Origin: Centropus unirufus
Lineage: Eukaryota > Chordata > Aves > Cuculiformes > Centropidae
Assembly: GCA_013397695.1 (NCBI GenBank)
Contig: VYZI01000018.1
Coordinates: 4,445,523 to 4,509,522 of the forward strand
Length of the DNA stretch: 64,000 nucleotides
Direction of reading: 5' to 3'
The notes under the pieces were generated by a model, which saw only the letters and a program-made list of their open reading frames with translations, was not told the DNA's origin and searched no databases. This document shows positions 12,601 to 22,145 of this stretch, piece after piece. Numbering within the stretch: the stretch's first letter is position 1; every line of letters begins with the position of its first letter. Both the position numbers and the translations under genes were made by a program.

Positions 12601-14246
12601 AAGTTAAACTTGTGCCAGAAACCATCTAATGCATGGCTTCAGCTCATGTGAATACTTCGTCTTTATCCTGGTGCTTACCTAGCAGCGAAAAGCCATTACT
12701 GTGTGGCAACATCCAGGTCCATTATTCTGTCCTCTAAGGAGACTTTTCCCACTCTGGGATACTGTCATTTCTATTCTACTGCTACCAACAAAAGCGATTT
12801 TCACCACTGTCTCTTTCGAGTACGTCTGATCTGAACACAGAATTGGGAAACTATTCAGTGACACAAACTCTCTTTGGAAGCAGTCCTGAATTCTGTAACA
12901 CTACATTCTTAACGTAACTTAATATCAAAGAAAGGAAGCAGGTTGCTGCTGTATGCCATGAAACATTTTAAAAAGCAGAAACATCTTGTTCCTGATGACA
13001 CATTTAAATGGTATGTCAGTAATAAATGGGATCTGCTTTTGTCTCAAAGACTTTTTGACTAAGCACTTCTGGATCAGGTCCATCAGCTATTTCCTCTGCT
13101 GCTGTCACTCCTTCTGTAAAGCTAAAGGTGTCTTCCACTTAATAACCTTCAACAGCGTGCTTCTAAAGCCTACATTTTTGGTACAGGACTGCTCACCAAT
13201 GAAGCCAGAAGTATTTCTCACAAGGCAGTCTATAATAGGACAGATTGTAAAAGATACTTCAGTACTAAAGATGAGAACTGCTTGGCTATTAATTTAGTAA
13301 GTTGACCCTAAGAATATGGTGTAGGAAATCAATTCAGAATAATAAAAATTAAAATATTGCTAAGGAGCTCTACCACAGTAACTGTCCATTAACTTCTCAT
13401 TATTTCAGAAGTGAGGATTCTGGTGGCATTTTCTCATCTCATTATTTCCTGAGAGAATAGATCCTCTGCAATATTCGACACACATACCAACACATCAGTT
13501 TTACATGTTCTGTCATTACAAACATTGATCGAGCTGCTGCTTTTCTGGATTCAGAAGCCCATGGCAAGGTGTATCTCTGTCATTGTGGTTGTGCTGAAGC
13601 TCGTTTGACAGCCCCCACCAGAGAAACCCACCTGAGGCTGAATGGTTCCAGATTGGTCCCAGTGAAGTTTTGATGGCACTTTTTATTTGGCTGTCTCATT
13701 ACGCAACAAGAAAAGAAAGCTGACTTTATAAAAATGTGAGGAGCAAATAACACCATGTTAAAAAGCAAAATTTAGCAAAGTACTAATCGGGCTCATCACT
13801 TGTCCCACACAAATTTCAGTTAAAGAAGGAAGTAGGCAACTGGATGTGGTATAAAGGGTCATTACTTTAAAAGAAATTTGCCAAAATGAACTCATACTTA
13901 CGTGATTTCCAAGGAGACATGAGGAACCCTAATGGCTGCCACCATCTACCAAACACTTTCAAACACAGTTTTGTGCCAAGTACCCTGCCCCGTGCAGTGG
14001 AGTGACTGTCACTTCATCGCACCGAGAGGATAACAAGCCTCTCGCCGTTAGATCCTGCACGGTTACTCAGTTCCCACCTCTGCAGGAAGGGGCATCGCTA
14101 ACTTTGACCACTGCCCGCCTCTCTCCAAATCCCAGCCTGACCTGTGTGCTCACTCCCGGCACTGCACTGTGCGCTTCTCTTTCTCTCATGGCTTTGTGCG
14201 TAGGAAACAAATAAATGGCAATAATTTAAACCGCGAACCCGCACAA
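9688..14246. other. Non-coding intergenic sequence downstream of SP5
   Basis: No supported gene. It contains an A-rich simple repeat at 12242-12281 and AT-rich sequence with scattered homeodomain-like TAAT motifs. Single-exon frames at 13.0 kb and 13.6 kb lack splice context or family resemblance. Confidence 0.6.
12242..12281. repeat. A-rich simple repeat (AAAAT-type)
   Basis: About 40 bases of A runs interrupted by single T, including AAAATAAAATAAAA. It is a low-complexity repeat with no flanking element recognised. Confidence 0.85.
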
Positions 14247-14254
14247 GATCAAAG
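14247..14254. promoter_or_regulatory. TCF/LEF-type site 3' of SP5
   Basis: GATCAAAG (reverse CTTTGATC) matches the WWCAAAG core bound by TCF/LEF factors. It lies about 200 bases beyond the putative SP5 polyadenylation signal. A single site is weak evidence alone and is listed because the same motif recurs upstream of SP5. Confidence 0.25.
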
Positions 14255-14452
14255 CACCAGGCCCACATCAGCGCCAGGAAGCCAGGGACTTCCAAGGTGT
14301 TTACCGGGAGCAGCTCCCGGGTCACGGCGCACTGGGGGCGATGGGGCTGGACCCGACCCGCGGCCGCGCTCCGGGCGGGGCGGGGAGCCCCGGGGGCACC
14401 GAATGAAACGGAGTCGGCGGGATCTTGCCTGCGTGACCCCTGGGATAACGTG

Positions 14453-14458
14453 TTTATT
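14453..14458 (-). terminator. SP5: Putative SP5 polyadenylation signal (AATAAA)
   Basis: On the minus strand this reads AATAAA in the context GAAATAAACACG, about 370 bases past the SP5 stop codon. It is the first canonical hexamer downstream of the stop, apart from whatever the 84-base gap hides. The conserved-looking TGTACAGGTTATTTAATAG at about 14554-14572 would lie in the same 3' UTR. Confidence 0.55.
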
Positions 14459-14625
14459 TCACGCTGCGTTCGCGGGGCGCTTTACAGAAACATCTCATGC
14501 TGGAGCCCCGCACGGGGCCGAGGACGAGGAAACACTTGTATTGGAACAGAACTATTAAATAACCTGTACACAGAACTGCAGTCTTTTCCCCTGAAAGCTC
14601 CGAGGGCCGGGCCCTGGCGCGGCCG

Positions 14626-14709
14626 NNNNNNNNNNNNNNNNNNNNNNNNNNNNNNNNNNNNNNNNNNNNNNNNNNNNNNNNNNNNNNNNNNNNNNNNNNN
14701 NNNNNNNNN
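14626..14709. other. Assembly gap (84 N) in SP5 3' UTR
   Basis: A run of N inside the predicted SP5 3' untranslated region, flanked by GC-rich sequence. Reading frames that cross it are not interpretable. Confidence 0.99.
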
Positions 14710-14829
14710 GGTCCCGCTCCTCCAGGCGCCGCCGGCAGCCCAGGACCCGCTCGCCGGACCCAACGCGCGTCCGAGAGCCGCTCGCCCCCTGCCCGGCCCC
14801 GGCGCAGGTCCGGCCGCCGGTCCCGGCGG

Positions 14830-16355
14830 TCACAGGTCGCGGCCGTCCTCCCGCTTGACGCCGTCCGCCGCCGCCTTGAGCTTCTTGTTCTGGTGGGTCT
14901 TGACGTGCTTGGCCAGGTGGTCGCTGCGCATGAAGCGCTTCCCGCACTCGGGGCAGACGAAGCGCTTCTCGCCCGTGTGAGTCCGCAGGTGCCGCTGCAG
15001 CTCGTCGGAGCGGGTGAAGCTCTTCCCGCAGAAGAGCCAGTTGCAGACGAAGGGCCGCTCGCCCGTGTGCCAGCGCAGGTGCGCCTTCAGGTGCGAGGTC
15101 TTGCCGTACACCTTGCCGCAGCCGGGGATGTGGCAGATGTGCTGCTTCTTCTTGCCCGGCTCCGCCTCCGGGGCGCTGCCCGCGGCCGCCTGGCAGTTGG
15201 GGCAGCGGCAGCGGCGGCACCTCCTGGCCGTGGCCGCCAGGGGAGACTTGGTCTGCAGCAGAGCGGCGATCTGCGTCTGGTACTGCGCGAAGTCCGAGTG
15301 GCCCAGCACCAGGCTCCGAGGCAGCGCCGCAGCCGCGGGGAAGCGGTGGCCGCAGCCGCCCGGGGCGCCGGCCTGCTGGATGCTCCACCAGGGAATGTCC
15401 TCGGGAGGCGGGTTGGGCGAGAGCTGCCGGCAGGGCTGCGCGGGGGGCGGCAGCAAGTTGGAGTAGCCGGGCGGCAGGGCGGCCTGGGTGGCGTAGGGGA
15501 CGTAGGCGGGGGGGCAGCTGGAGGGCAGGGCGGCCATGGAGGAGGGCAGCATCTTGACGGGGGAGAACTCGTAGGGGTAGGAGGGGTCCGCCGGGGGGGT
15601 GAGGGGCAGCTCGTGCGCCCCCCCGAACGAGGGCTGCAGGTGGTTCTTCTGTGGGGTCAGTCCCAGGCTGGGGTGCGGCGGCGGCAGCGCCCCCGGCGAG
15701 TGTGCCGGCATCTCGCCGCTCCACGGGTGGAAGATCCTGGAGGGGGATCCCAGCGTCGGGTCGTAGGAGACCGGCAGGAAATCCGAGGGCGCTGCGCCCG
15801 GCTGTCCGATCCGGCTACAGGTGGCGGCCAGAAGAGCCAGGGGTGAATGCTTGGCCAAGTCCGGGGAGGCGCTGGGGGTGCGGTCCTGCGCGGGAGCGGG
15901 AGGGAGAAAGGGATGGAGGGAGGAGAGCGCGTTACTCGCCGCCCGCCGCCGCCGACCCGCGGGGAACTCCCCGCGCCCCTTCCCGCGCTGCCGCCGCGCC
16001 CCGCGCCGCCAAACTTCCCCAAAACCGCGCACTCCAAGCGGGCGGGACAGGCCCGGCCCCCCGCCCCGCCCGGAGACCGGAGAGCGGCCGGCCCCGCCGC
16101 CTCTCCCCGCCCCGGGGAGCCGGGGCAGCCCGCTTCCCGGGACGCTGCCCGCAGCTCCCGGGGGGGCTCCTGGCGGGAGAGGGAAGTTGCCGGCCCGCGG
16201 GGGGACCCGGGAGAGCTGCCCCGGGTCGCCGCGGGGTGAAGCCTCCGGAGGCGGGGGCGGGCACCGGCTGAGCCCAGCGAGCGCCCCCGGGAGCGGGTAC
16301 TGACCTGGAGGAAAGCCTGGAGGGAGTCGTTGCGGAGGACAGCCACCGCGGCCAT
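14830..16355 (-). CDS. SP5: Transcription factor Sp5, complete, two coding exons
   Basis: Sp/KLF-family nuclear activator or repressor that binds GC boxes and acts downstream of Wnt/beta-catenin in tail bud and mesoderm development. Exon 1 is 16305-16355 (ATG at 16355, 17 codons, MAAVAVLRNDSLQAFLQ). The donor is CAG|GTCAGT and the intron 15886-16304. Exon 2 is 14830-15885 after CGCAG, phase 0, stop at 14830-14832, giving 368 residues. The SP box is at residues 31-44 (SPLALLAATCSRIG), followed by a serine/proline-rich region. The buttonhead box is at about 238-248 (RRCRRCRCPNC). Three C2H2 fingers lie at about 266-290, 296-320 and 326-348, with contact helices KTSHLKAH, RSDELQRH and RSDHLAKH, the GC-box readout of Sp proteins. 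It is about 30 residues shorter than human SP5 as I recall it, because the proline and alanine runs are reduced. Confidence 0.97.
15886..16304 (-). other. SP5: SP5 intron
   Basis: A 419-base intron with donor GTCAGT and acceptor CCGCGCAG. It is GC-rich and contains G/C runs and GGGCGG boxes, which could be targets of Sp factors including SP5 itself. The placement after codon 17 is the usual one for SP5. Confidence 0.93.
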
Positions 16356-16605
16356 GGCTACTGCGCCCCGGGCGAGGGGAAGGCGCCGGGGTACGGCCGA
16401 GGCATGGAGACGCCGAGGGGAAGACGTGTGGCTGCCCAGTTTCCTTCTCCCTGCCTCCTTCCCTCTGATCTCGTCGCCTCGGTGCCCGTCCCAACCCCCC
16501 CGCGCTGCGCGATCTCCGCGGACTGTCTGACTGCACCAGGATCACCTCCAAGAATTTGATAAGGACTTTGCTGGGCCGCCAGCCAGTCAGAGGGAAGATT
16601 TATGG
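16356..16605 (-). promoter_or_regulatory. SP5: SP5 5' UTR and core promoter
   Basis: Sequence immediately upstream of the SP5 start codon. A TATA-like CATAAATC on the minus strand at 16597-16604 would place initiation near 16570 and give a 5' UTR of about 215 bases. The start site is inferred from this motif alone. A CCAAT element lies a little further upstream at 16625-16629. Confidence 0.35.
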
Positions 16606-17040
16606 CTTTGAAGTTTGCCGCTACCCAATCATCAAAGAATAGCGGCTCTTTCAGAAGCGAAAGCAAATCCTTTGAATCCACAAAGCTCCTATGGTGTGTT
16701 TGTTGGTCTGGATAAAAGAACTGATTATTTGGGGGGATGGGAAGGGAGGAGATAAAGGCGGGACAATTAATGAAGTAATCACTATGTGGGAAATGTATAT
16801 ACACAAATAATTGGATTTTCTTGATCAAAGGACCCCTTACCGCCTGGAGACCCTCGCACTGGATGTGGAAGACACTGGATCCCCCCCGCCCTCTCTCCTT
16901 TTTTCTTTTTTTTTTTTTTTTCTTTTTTTTTCTTAGTGCAATTAAGGATCTGTAGCCGAGCCCTAAAGTGACAATGTGTCTTTGTTATCCCCGGAGAAAT
17001 CGGCCTCCGGATTCCGCTGGTAGTGCGTGATGACTCAAAG
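16606..17040. promoter_or_regulatory. SP5: Clustered TCF/LEF-type sites upstream of SP5
   Basis: Sites matching WWCAAAG on either strand are at 16606-16612, 16631-16637, 16670-16676, 16824-16830 and 16980-16986. The fourth is the full consensus GATCAAAGG (16823-16831). A weaker CTCAAAG at 17034-17040 overlaps a perfect AP-1 site TGACTCA (17031-17037). A CCAAT element (16625-16629) sits beside the second site. SP5 is an established direct target of Wnt/beta-catenin through TCF/LEF sites in its promoter, so these are probably functional, though I only see motifs. Confidence 0.65.
16881..16934. repeat. Long polypyrimidine tract upstream of SP5
   Basis: About 54 bases almost entirely C and T on the plus strand (C run, CT run, then long T runs broken by single C). 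It sits between the fourth and fifth TCF-type sites. Such homopurine-homopyrimidine tracts can adopt triplex structure or exclude nucleosomes. Function here is unknown. Confidence 0.8.
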
Positions 17041-18570
17041 TAACCGGCGCGCAGCGACTTCACCTGCTCGGGGCTGGTCGATCCCAGCTGCGCAACTTCC
17101 CCGGAGTAACTGGCGGTGGTTCCTCCCTGTTCCCTCCCTCCGCCCGCCCTTCCCCCGGGGCTGAGGGAGATGCCCTCGATGTGACTCCGCAAACACCCGC
17201 ACGTTCTCCTCCCCGTCAGCGGGAGCTTTCCCTCCCCTCACCCAGCGGGAGCCGCAGCCTCCGCCCGGCACGGGGCGGCGGGGTCCCCGCAGCCACGCAC
17301 CGGGCGGAAAAGTTTCCTCTTCCCTAGCGGGAGACGCGTGCGAAAGGCGTGATTTCTTCAAACGGAGACAGGAGCCTCTCTGGGGAGCGCTTCTGGAGCC
17401 GGGAGGCGCGCAGGCGGCGGGCGGGCTCCGCGGGAGCACGGAGCCGGTGTCACCGCGTTTCTGCCACCGCCTTCTCGCCCACTTCCCGGGCTCGGCCCCG
17501 CCAGTCCCGCTCCTTCGCCTTTCGGCCCGCGCCTGTACGCGTGCGTGCGCATGGAGAGCTGCCCCGCTCCTCTTCCCGCGTGCTCCTTTCCCGGGAAGCA
17601 CCACCCGGCTCAACGCCACCGCCTGCCCTGCCCTCCGCAGCGCCGGGGGGACCCGCGCCCCGCCGCGCTCCTCTCCTCTCCTCGCCGCTTCCCCATCTGC
17701 TCCCAGGATACCGCAAACGCGCGAGCCGGCCTGCAGGGCCGGGTACCGGAGGGCTGGGCTCCCCGGGCAGATGCCGCCTGGCGCTGGCCCGCCGGCCCCG
17801 TTCGCCCAGGTAACTCGACCCTCCCCGCAGTCGCTGGGTTCAATTGTATTCGCGCCGCCACTGAAGTTTCTTTAAACGCCAGCACACAAAGATCTTTATC
17901 TGGCTTTCCTGTGGAAACAATCACTGTCCGCTCAAAGACTTCCAAGAGTTGGAGGGCTTGAATTAGATCGGTTTCTTTGAAGGGATTAAAGTGCCATGTC
18001 CTCTCCCACGGCTCCGTATTGAGTCTCGGGAAGAAGTAAAACCTCGACCCCGTGTAACACTGATCCCTTCGCAGCAGCCACTTCCAAGCCGCGCCAGGTA
18101 ACAGCCTCGCCAGGTCGGATAGCGGGGAGAAGGGCTCCCGGCGCTCCCAGGGCTGCCCCTCCTCCTGCGCGGGGCTGGTCCGTGCCCTCCCGGCCGCCGG
18201 GACCCCGCACCGCCCGAGCGCGATCCGGACCTGGAGGCAGGCGCGGAGCCGCAGCGATGCGCCCGGGCGCCGCCGTGCACAGCCAAGGGCGCACACTCCT
18301 CTCCCCACGCTCGCCCCCCGCGCCCCGGGGGCTCCGGCCGAGCTCCAGCCGCGGTGGCGGAGCCGCATGGGGACAGGAGCTCACCCGCCTCCTCCTGGCG
18401 TCTGGGCCAGCCGGGGCGGACCCCGACCCACGGACCCTTGCCCACACCTCTGGTCCCTGGAGCAGCAGCATCCCGCCTCGGATGAGTGGAACAGCACCGC
18501 TCCACTTGCGTCGTCCCGAAACTTCTACATCCACAAACTTGTGCCAGCCCTGGACTCCCAATGAGGCGCC
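17041..18570. promoter_or_regulatory. Second CpG-rich block upstream of SP5
   Basis: GC- and CpG-rich DNA, strongest at 17050-17830 and 18050-18560, separated by an AT-richer interval around 17840-18010. That interval contains CTCAAAG (17931-17937) and CTTTGAA (17975-17981). The large open frames here on both strands are by-products of GC-rich composition. A CAG|GTAACT splice donor is present on the plus strand at 17810, so this may be the first exon of a divergent non-coding transcript. That is inference. Confidence 0.55.
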
Positions 18571-19130
18571 CGGTTTAACTCCTGCCTCGACTCTTTTTTT
18601 AATTCGTTTTATCAAATAGTTGCCAGAATGATAATCTGAACCGTGTTTATAAACGAAACGAGAGTCAATATGTATGTCAGGAGACACTGACCATCCCGAG
18701 GTTCCCCCCAGCCTCCAAGGTACATCATCGCCCCAGACGCCTCGAAGAACCACAACGATTCAATACGTTACTGAAAGTTAGTGGAAAGCCGGGCAAGTTT
18801 CTATACAGATGCCACACTAGAAATGCCATAAATCTGCATCCAAGAGAGCACATTACTTAAAAATCGAGAATAATTCCTCATTTCTGGGAGAAACCAATGG
18901 GCTGAATAATGAAATGTTGCAGTAATAATTTTCTGTACAAATAATTAGCGTTCAAACCCGGAGCATTTCAGTCTCCTGAAATGTATTCTTAATGAAGTGA
19001 TGTTCAGAGCTGTCATTAAAAATGCAGGGCTGGAAGATCAAAGTACAATATTTATTTTAGAAATTTGTTTCAGTTACCAGGAGATGCAGGTACCAAGGCC
19101 AAACGCCAGTGCAGCCCCACGAGGCACAGT
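18571..19130. other. AT-rich putative enhancer-like segment
   Basis: An AT-rich stretch between two CpG-rich islands with TAAT homeodomain-type motifs, a palindromic GTTTATAAAC (18645-18654), an inverted repeat CATTTCAG-TCTC-CTGAAATG (18964-18983) and a TCF/LEF site GATCAAAG (19036-19043). It looks like regulatory sequence but there is no direct evidence of conservation. Confidence 0.3.
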
Positions 19131-21878
19131 TTCCACCGAAACGGTGCCAAGTGCGGGGCCGGGCGGGGGACGGCGCGGCGCCCGCGGACGGGGGTCCCGA
19201 GGGTGCAGCCAGGCTCCGCCAGCCCCGCTGCCCTCCCGGCAGGCCGGGAGACGGCGAAAACCCACTGGTGGCCACGGGGCCAGAGGGGCTCGGGCTGCGC
19301 TGGGCTGGGTGGCAACGAGGGGTCTTAGAGACAGCGGACGTAGAACACGAGTCACCGTCTTCACTGGCAGGGGTCTTCCTAACCAGGGTTTTTCAGATTC
19401 GGATATCTTGGAGTGACTGTCCTGCAGTGCGATTTGGACCCTGATTTGAATGCGGGCAGCAGAGGCAAAAAGTACTCGGGAATAACAGCATCTTGGGTGC
19501 CATCGGTCCCTTTCACGCTCTCTGCGGTGCCTGTGCCTCCTGGGCCCCGAGCCAGACCCTGCCTCAGCGCCTACCGCAGCGATGGCTCACCCTGCCAGCC
19601 CTCCAACTCCCCAGCCAGGTTCTCTCCTGACACCCCCAGTCCCTCCCAAGACCTTTGCGGTCCCATGCCTCAAATGCCCTAGTGCCTTCTGTGACCAGTC
19701 CCTTCACTTCTTCAGCACAGCCATGAATCACCCTGGGAGCCTGGATGGGCTCTGGCTACCCTCCTTGCCACCAGCTTGGGGCTGCCTTAAATGGGACACT
19801 GATGATAAACAAAACACTGTTCTTAAACAATCGGGACAAAGAATCAGGAACGCAAGCTTTTTAAGTGAACAGCTGCATTAATATTCAGCCAAACCTCCAA
19901 GTCAAGGTCTTCATGAGAGCATGGCAGGCTTTAAACCTGAACAGCCTTTAAGTAAGCTTTCTTGGAAAGGTGGCTCTTCACACCATCCCTCATTCAGACC
20001 CCAACTGCCAGGTTTAAAGTCTTACTGAAAGACACCATCTATCCACAAGGGCAAGAAATGTCACCAGAATTATGGTAAATTAATCGATGTATACAGCTCC
20101 AAGCATGCGTGGCTACACTGATAACAGCTGAGTTATGTGCCATTAATGTTATTATTTTTTACTTCAGCATATTGACATTTTTATGCTAGACAACATAACT
20201 GGTGTAATAAGAAAAGTTACCATTTGATGTTTTTAACATGCTAGTGTATATAGTTTATTTGCTTCAGACTACCAACAGTTTTAATATAAATATATCTTCT
20301 AAATTTTAACAGAGTTTAATTTGAACATCAGTAGATGAAAATAAAAGAAAGTTTAAAAGCTGCTCTGGCTTCTCCTGCATTTTTCTGTGCATAAAGGTAA
20401 AACACAAAACCCTAGACAAGATCAGCACATGCAAAGGTGTATCTCAGATTTAAAGGCTTGTCTTAACATTTCCCGATCTAGGTGTGGATTTCACAAAGAT
20501 TAATAGAGGATTTCCCAAACTTCTGAAAGCTGATCTGCCCTTAGAGAAAAGTAGAACAAATTTTATGCCTCACTACAGTTTTACTGCCTGTTGTTGAAGC
20601 TTTAAATATCTTAATGTATTCATATTCTGCTCCTTTCTTGGCTGGCCCTTTGTGACTCCTCCTCCAGCCTTAGGGAACACTGGTGAACATTTCTGGATAT
20701 ACTTTCTCCCCCTGCTTCCGTACTTTAAAAAGGAGTCAGGCTCTTAGCTATATCAATATTGAAGGTGTTATTCTTGGCTCCACTTGGAATGCCTGGGACA
20801 CCTTTCAGTTCAAAACACTCATTTCAAACTCTCGGGAAACGCCATCTGCCTCTGGCATACGGGGCCGCATTTTCCTCATCACTCTAAGAGCTAGAAATGG
20901 ACTTCTATAACACGGAAAGTAAACTAAGACTCTGGTGAGCAGCTGAAAAGGATTTGCTGCTTGTCCCCTAATTTGGGGAAATATTAGGTAAAAAAAGGCC
21001 CATGTGTTTTCGGTGGAATGCATTTGTTTGGGGAGGACTGGATGGGAACCTTTTGTATTATGAGTACAGATACATACAGTCACTCTTTTTCTTGCACTAT
21101 AATTATTAAATATGGAATGAAAAGGTAAATAGACTGTTATTTGCCTCCTTCTAACTACTGAGAGTATATTATCTAAAAACTGGGTCTCATGGTAATTAAT
21201 GTTAGCTACATAGGATGTTTATTGACAAATTACACAGCTCTGTGTCTATACTGTGTTAAAACTGGAAACAGCGCGAAGTTTAGACAAGAAAGATCATTGT
21301 TCAATCTACACATCAATATCGTATGGTCATGTGGCAGCCACATTGTTATCGATTTGGCTGAATGGATTAATTCAACACTGTGAAAATACACCTGTTACCT
21401 AATGAACTTGTGTTATGATTTTAGGACATTTCGGCACAGGAAAGATTGAGTATTTTCTAATGGCAATATTTTTCAGTATTTCAAGAATCACTTTGGAAAT
21501 AACCCATTCTTCAAGGACTACTGAGCAAGAATGTGTAAGAAATGTATAATCTTTCATACAAAGTGTAAGCGCTCAATATAAAGTCTGCAACAACTCCACT
21601 TTAACTGGGAATAAAAAAAAAAAGAGAGGAGGAAAAAGCCCAGTAGTGGGACTGTGAGGGTTAGAAAAGGAACACAGGTATGGGACATGACTATGGGATT
21701 GAAGGTATGTCAGGTAAGAGATACTGTCTTCACAGCAAGGGAAATAAGACCCTCCAGACCCTCTACATATAGTGCTTTTGAGGTAGTTTGTTCCAGTAAT
21801 ACATACGTATTACTGAATGAAAGCAAATATTTCTTGTGCCTCTCATCAACTGTGAAATTGTTAAGTGTCCCCCAAATG
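19131..21878. other. Non-coding intergenic sequence
   Basis: It begins with a small CpG-rich patch (about 19140-19320) and then becomes AT-rich. Open frames in the first part overlap on both strands and reflect composition. No splice-supported coding exon was seen. Confidence 0.55.
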
Positions 21879-22145
21879 ATAGGGATAAGATGAGGGGGAA
21901 TGGCCTGAAGTTGTGCTGGGGGAGGTTCAGGTTGGACATTAGGAAAAGATTTTTCACCAAAAGGGTCAACAAGTGCTGGAACAGGCTGCCCAGGGACGTG
22001 ATGGAATCACAGTCCCTGGATGTACTTAAAAGACGGGTAGATGAGGTACTTAAGGATATGGTTTAGTGCCAGAAATATACGGTTGGACTCAATGATCTTG
22101 GAGGTCTTTTCCAACCCAGTGGTTTTATGATTCTATCATTCTATG
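21879..22145 (+). mobile_element. CR1-type LINE 3' fragment with ATTCTATG tail
   Basis: Clear CR1 3' end on the plus strand: AGATGAGGGGGAATGGCCT, AGGTTGGACATTAGGAAAAG, GGAACAGGCTGCCCAGGGA, then GTTGGACTCAATGATCTTGG and GAGGTCTTTTCCAACCCAGT. It ends in the diagnostic ATTCTATC-ATTCTATG units (22130-22145). The partial frame encodes the end of the CR1 ORF2 protein (motifs RFRLDIRK and NRLPRDVMESQSLDVLKRR). It is 5'-truncated and inactive. Confidence 0.95.

Larger units (their letters stand above)
14290..16540. promoter_or_regulatory. CpG island covering SP5
   Basis: GC-rich sequence with abundant CpG runs from the SP5 3' UTR through both exons, the intron and the 5' UTR. This is typical of Polycomb-regulated developmental transcription factor genes in vertebrates. 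It contains an assembly gap, consistent with a hard-to-sequence GC-rich stretch. Confidence 0.8.

Noticed and set aside
14555..15724. 389-codon minus-strand frame across SP5
   Set aside because: It is a shifted frame of the SP5 coding exon and runs through an N gap. The zinc-finger protein is in the other frame.
14893..15846. 317-codon plus-strand frame opposite SP5 exon 2
   Set aside because: Antisense shadow caused by GC-rich composition; no splice or family evidence.
16305..16551. Upstream start at 16551 giving a 573-residue SP5-like protein
   Set aside because: That frame reads through the 419-base intron. The true start is the conserved MAAVAVLRNDSLQAFLQ exon at 16355.
17349..18753. 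Several 130-255 codon frames on both strands
   Set aside because: They overlap each other in all frames in CpG-rich DNA; low-complexity arginine, proline and glycine products with no recognisable domain.
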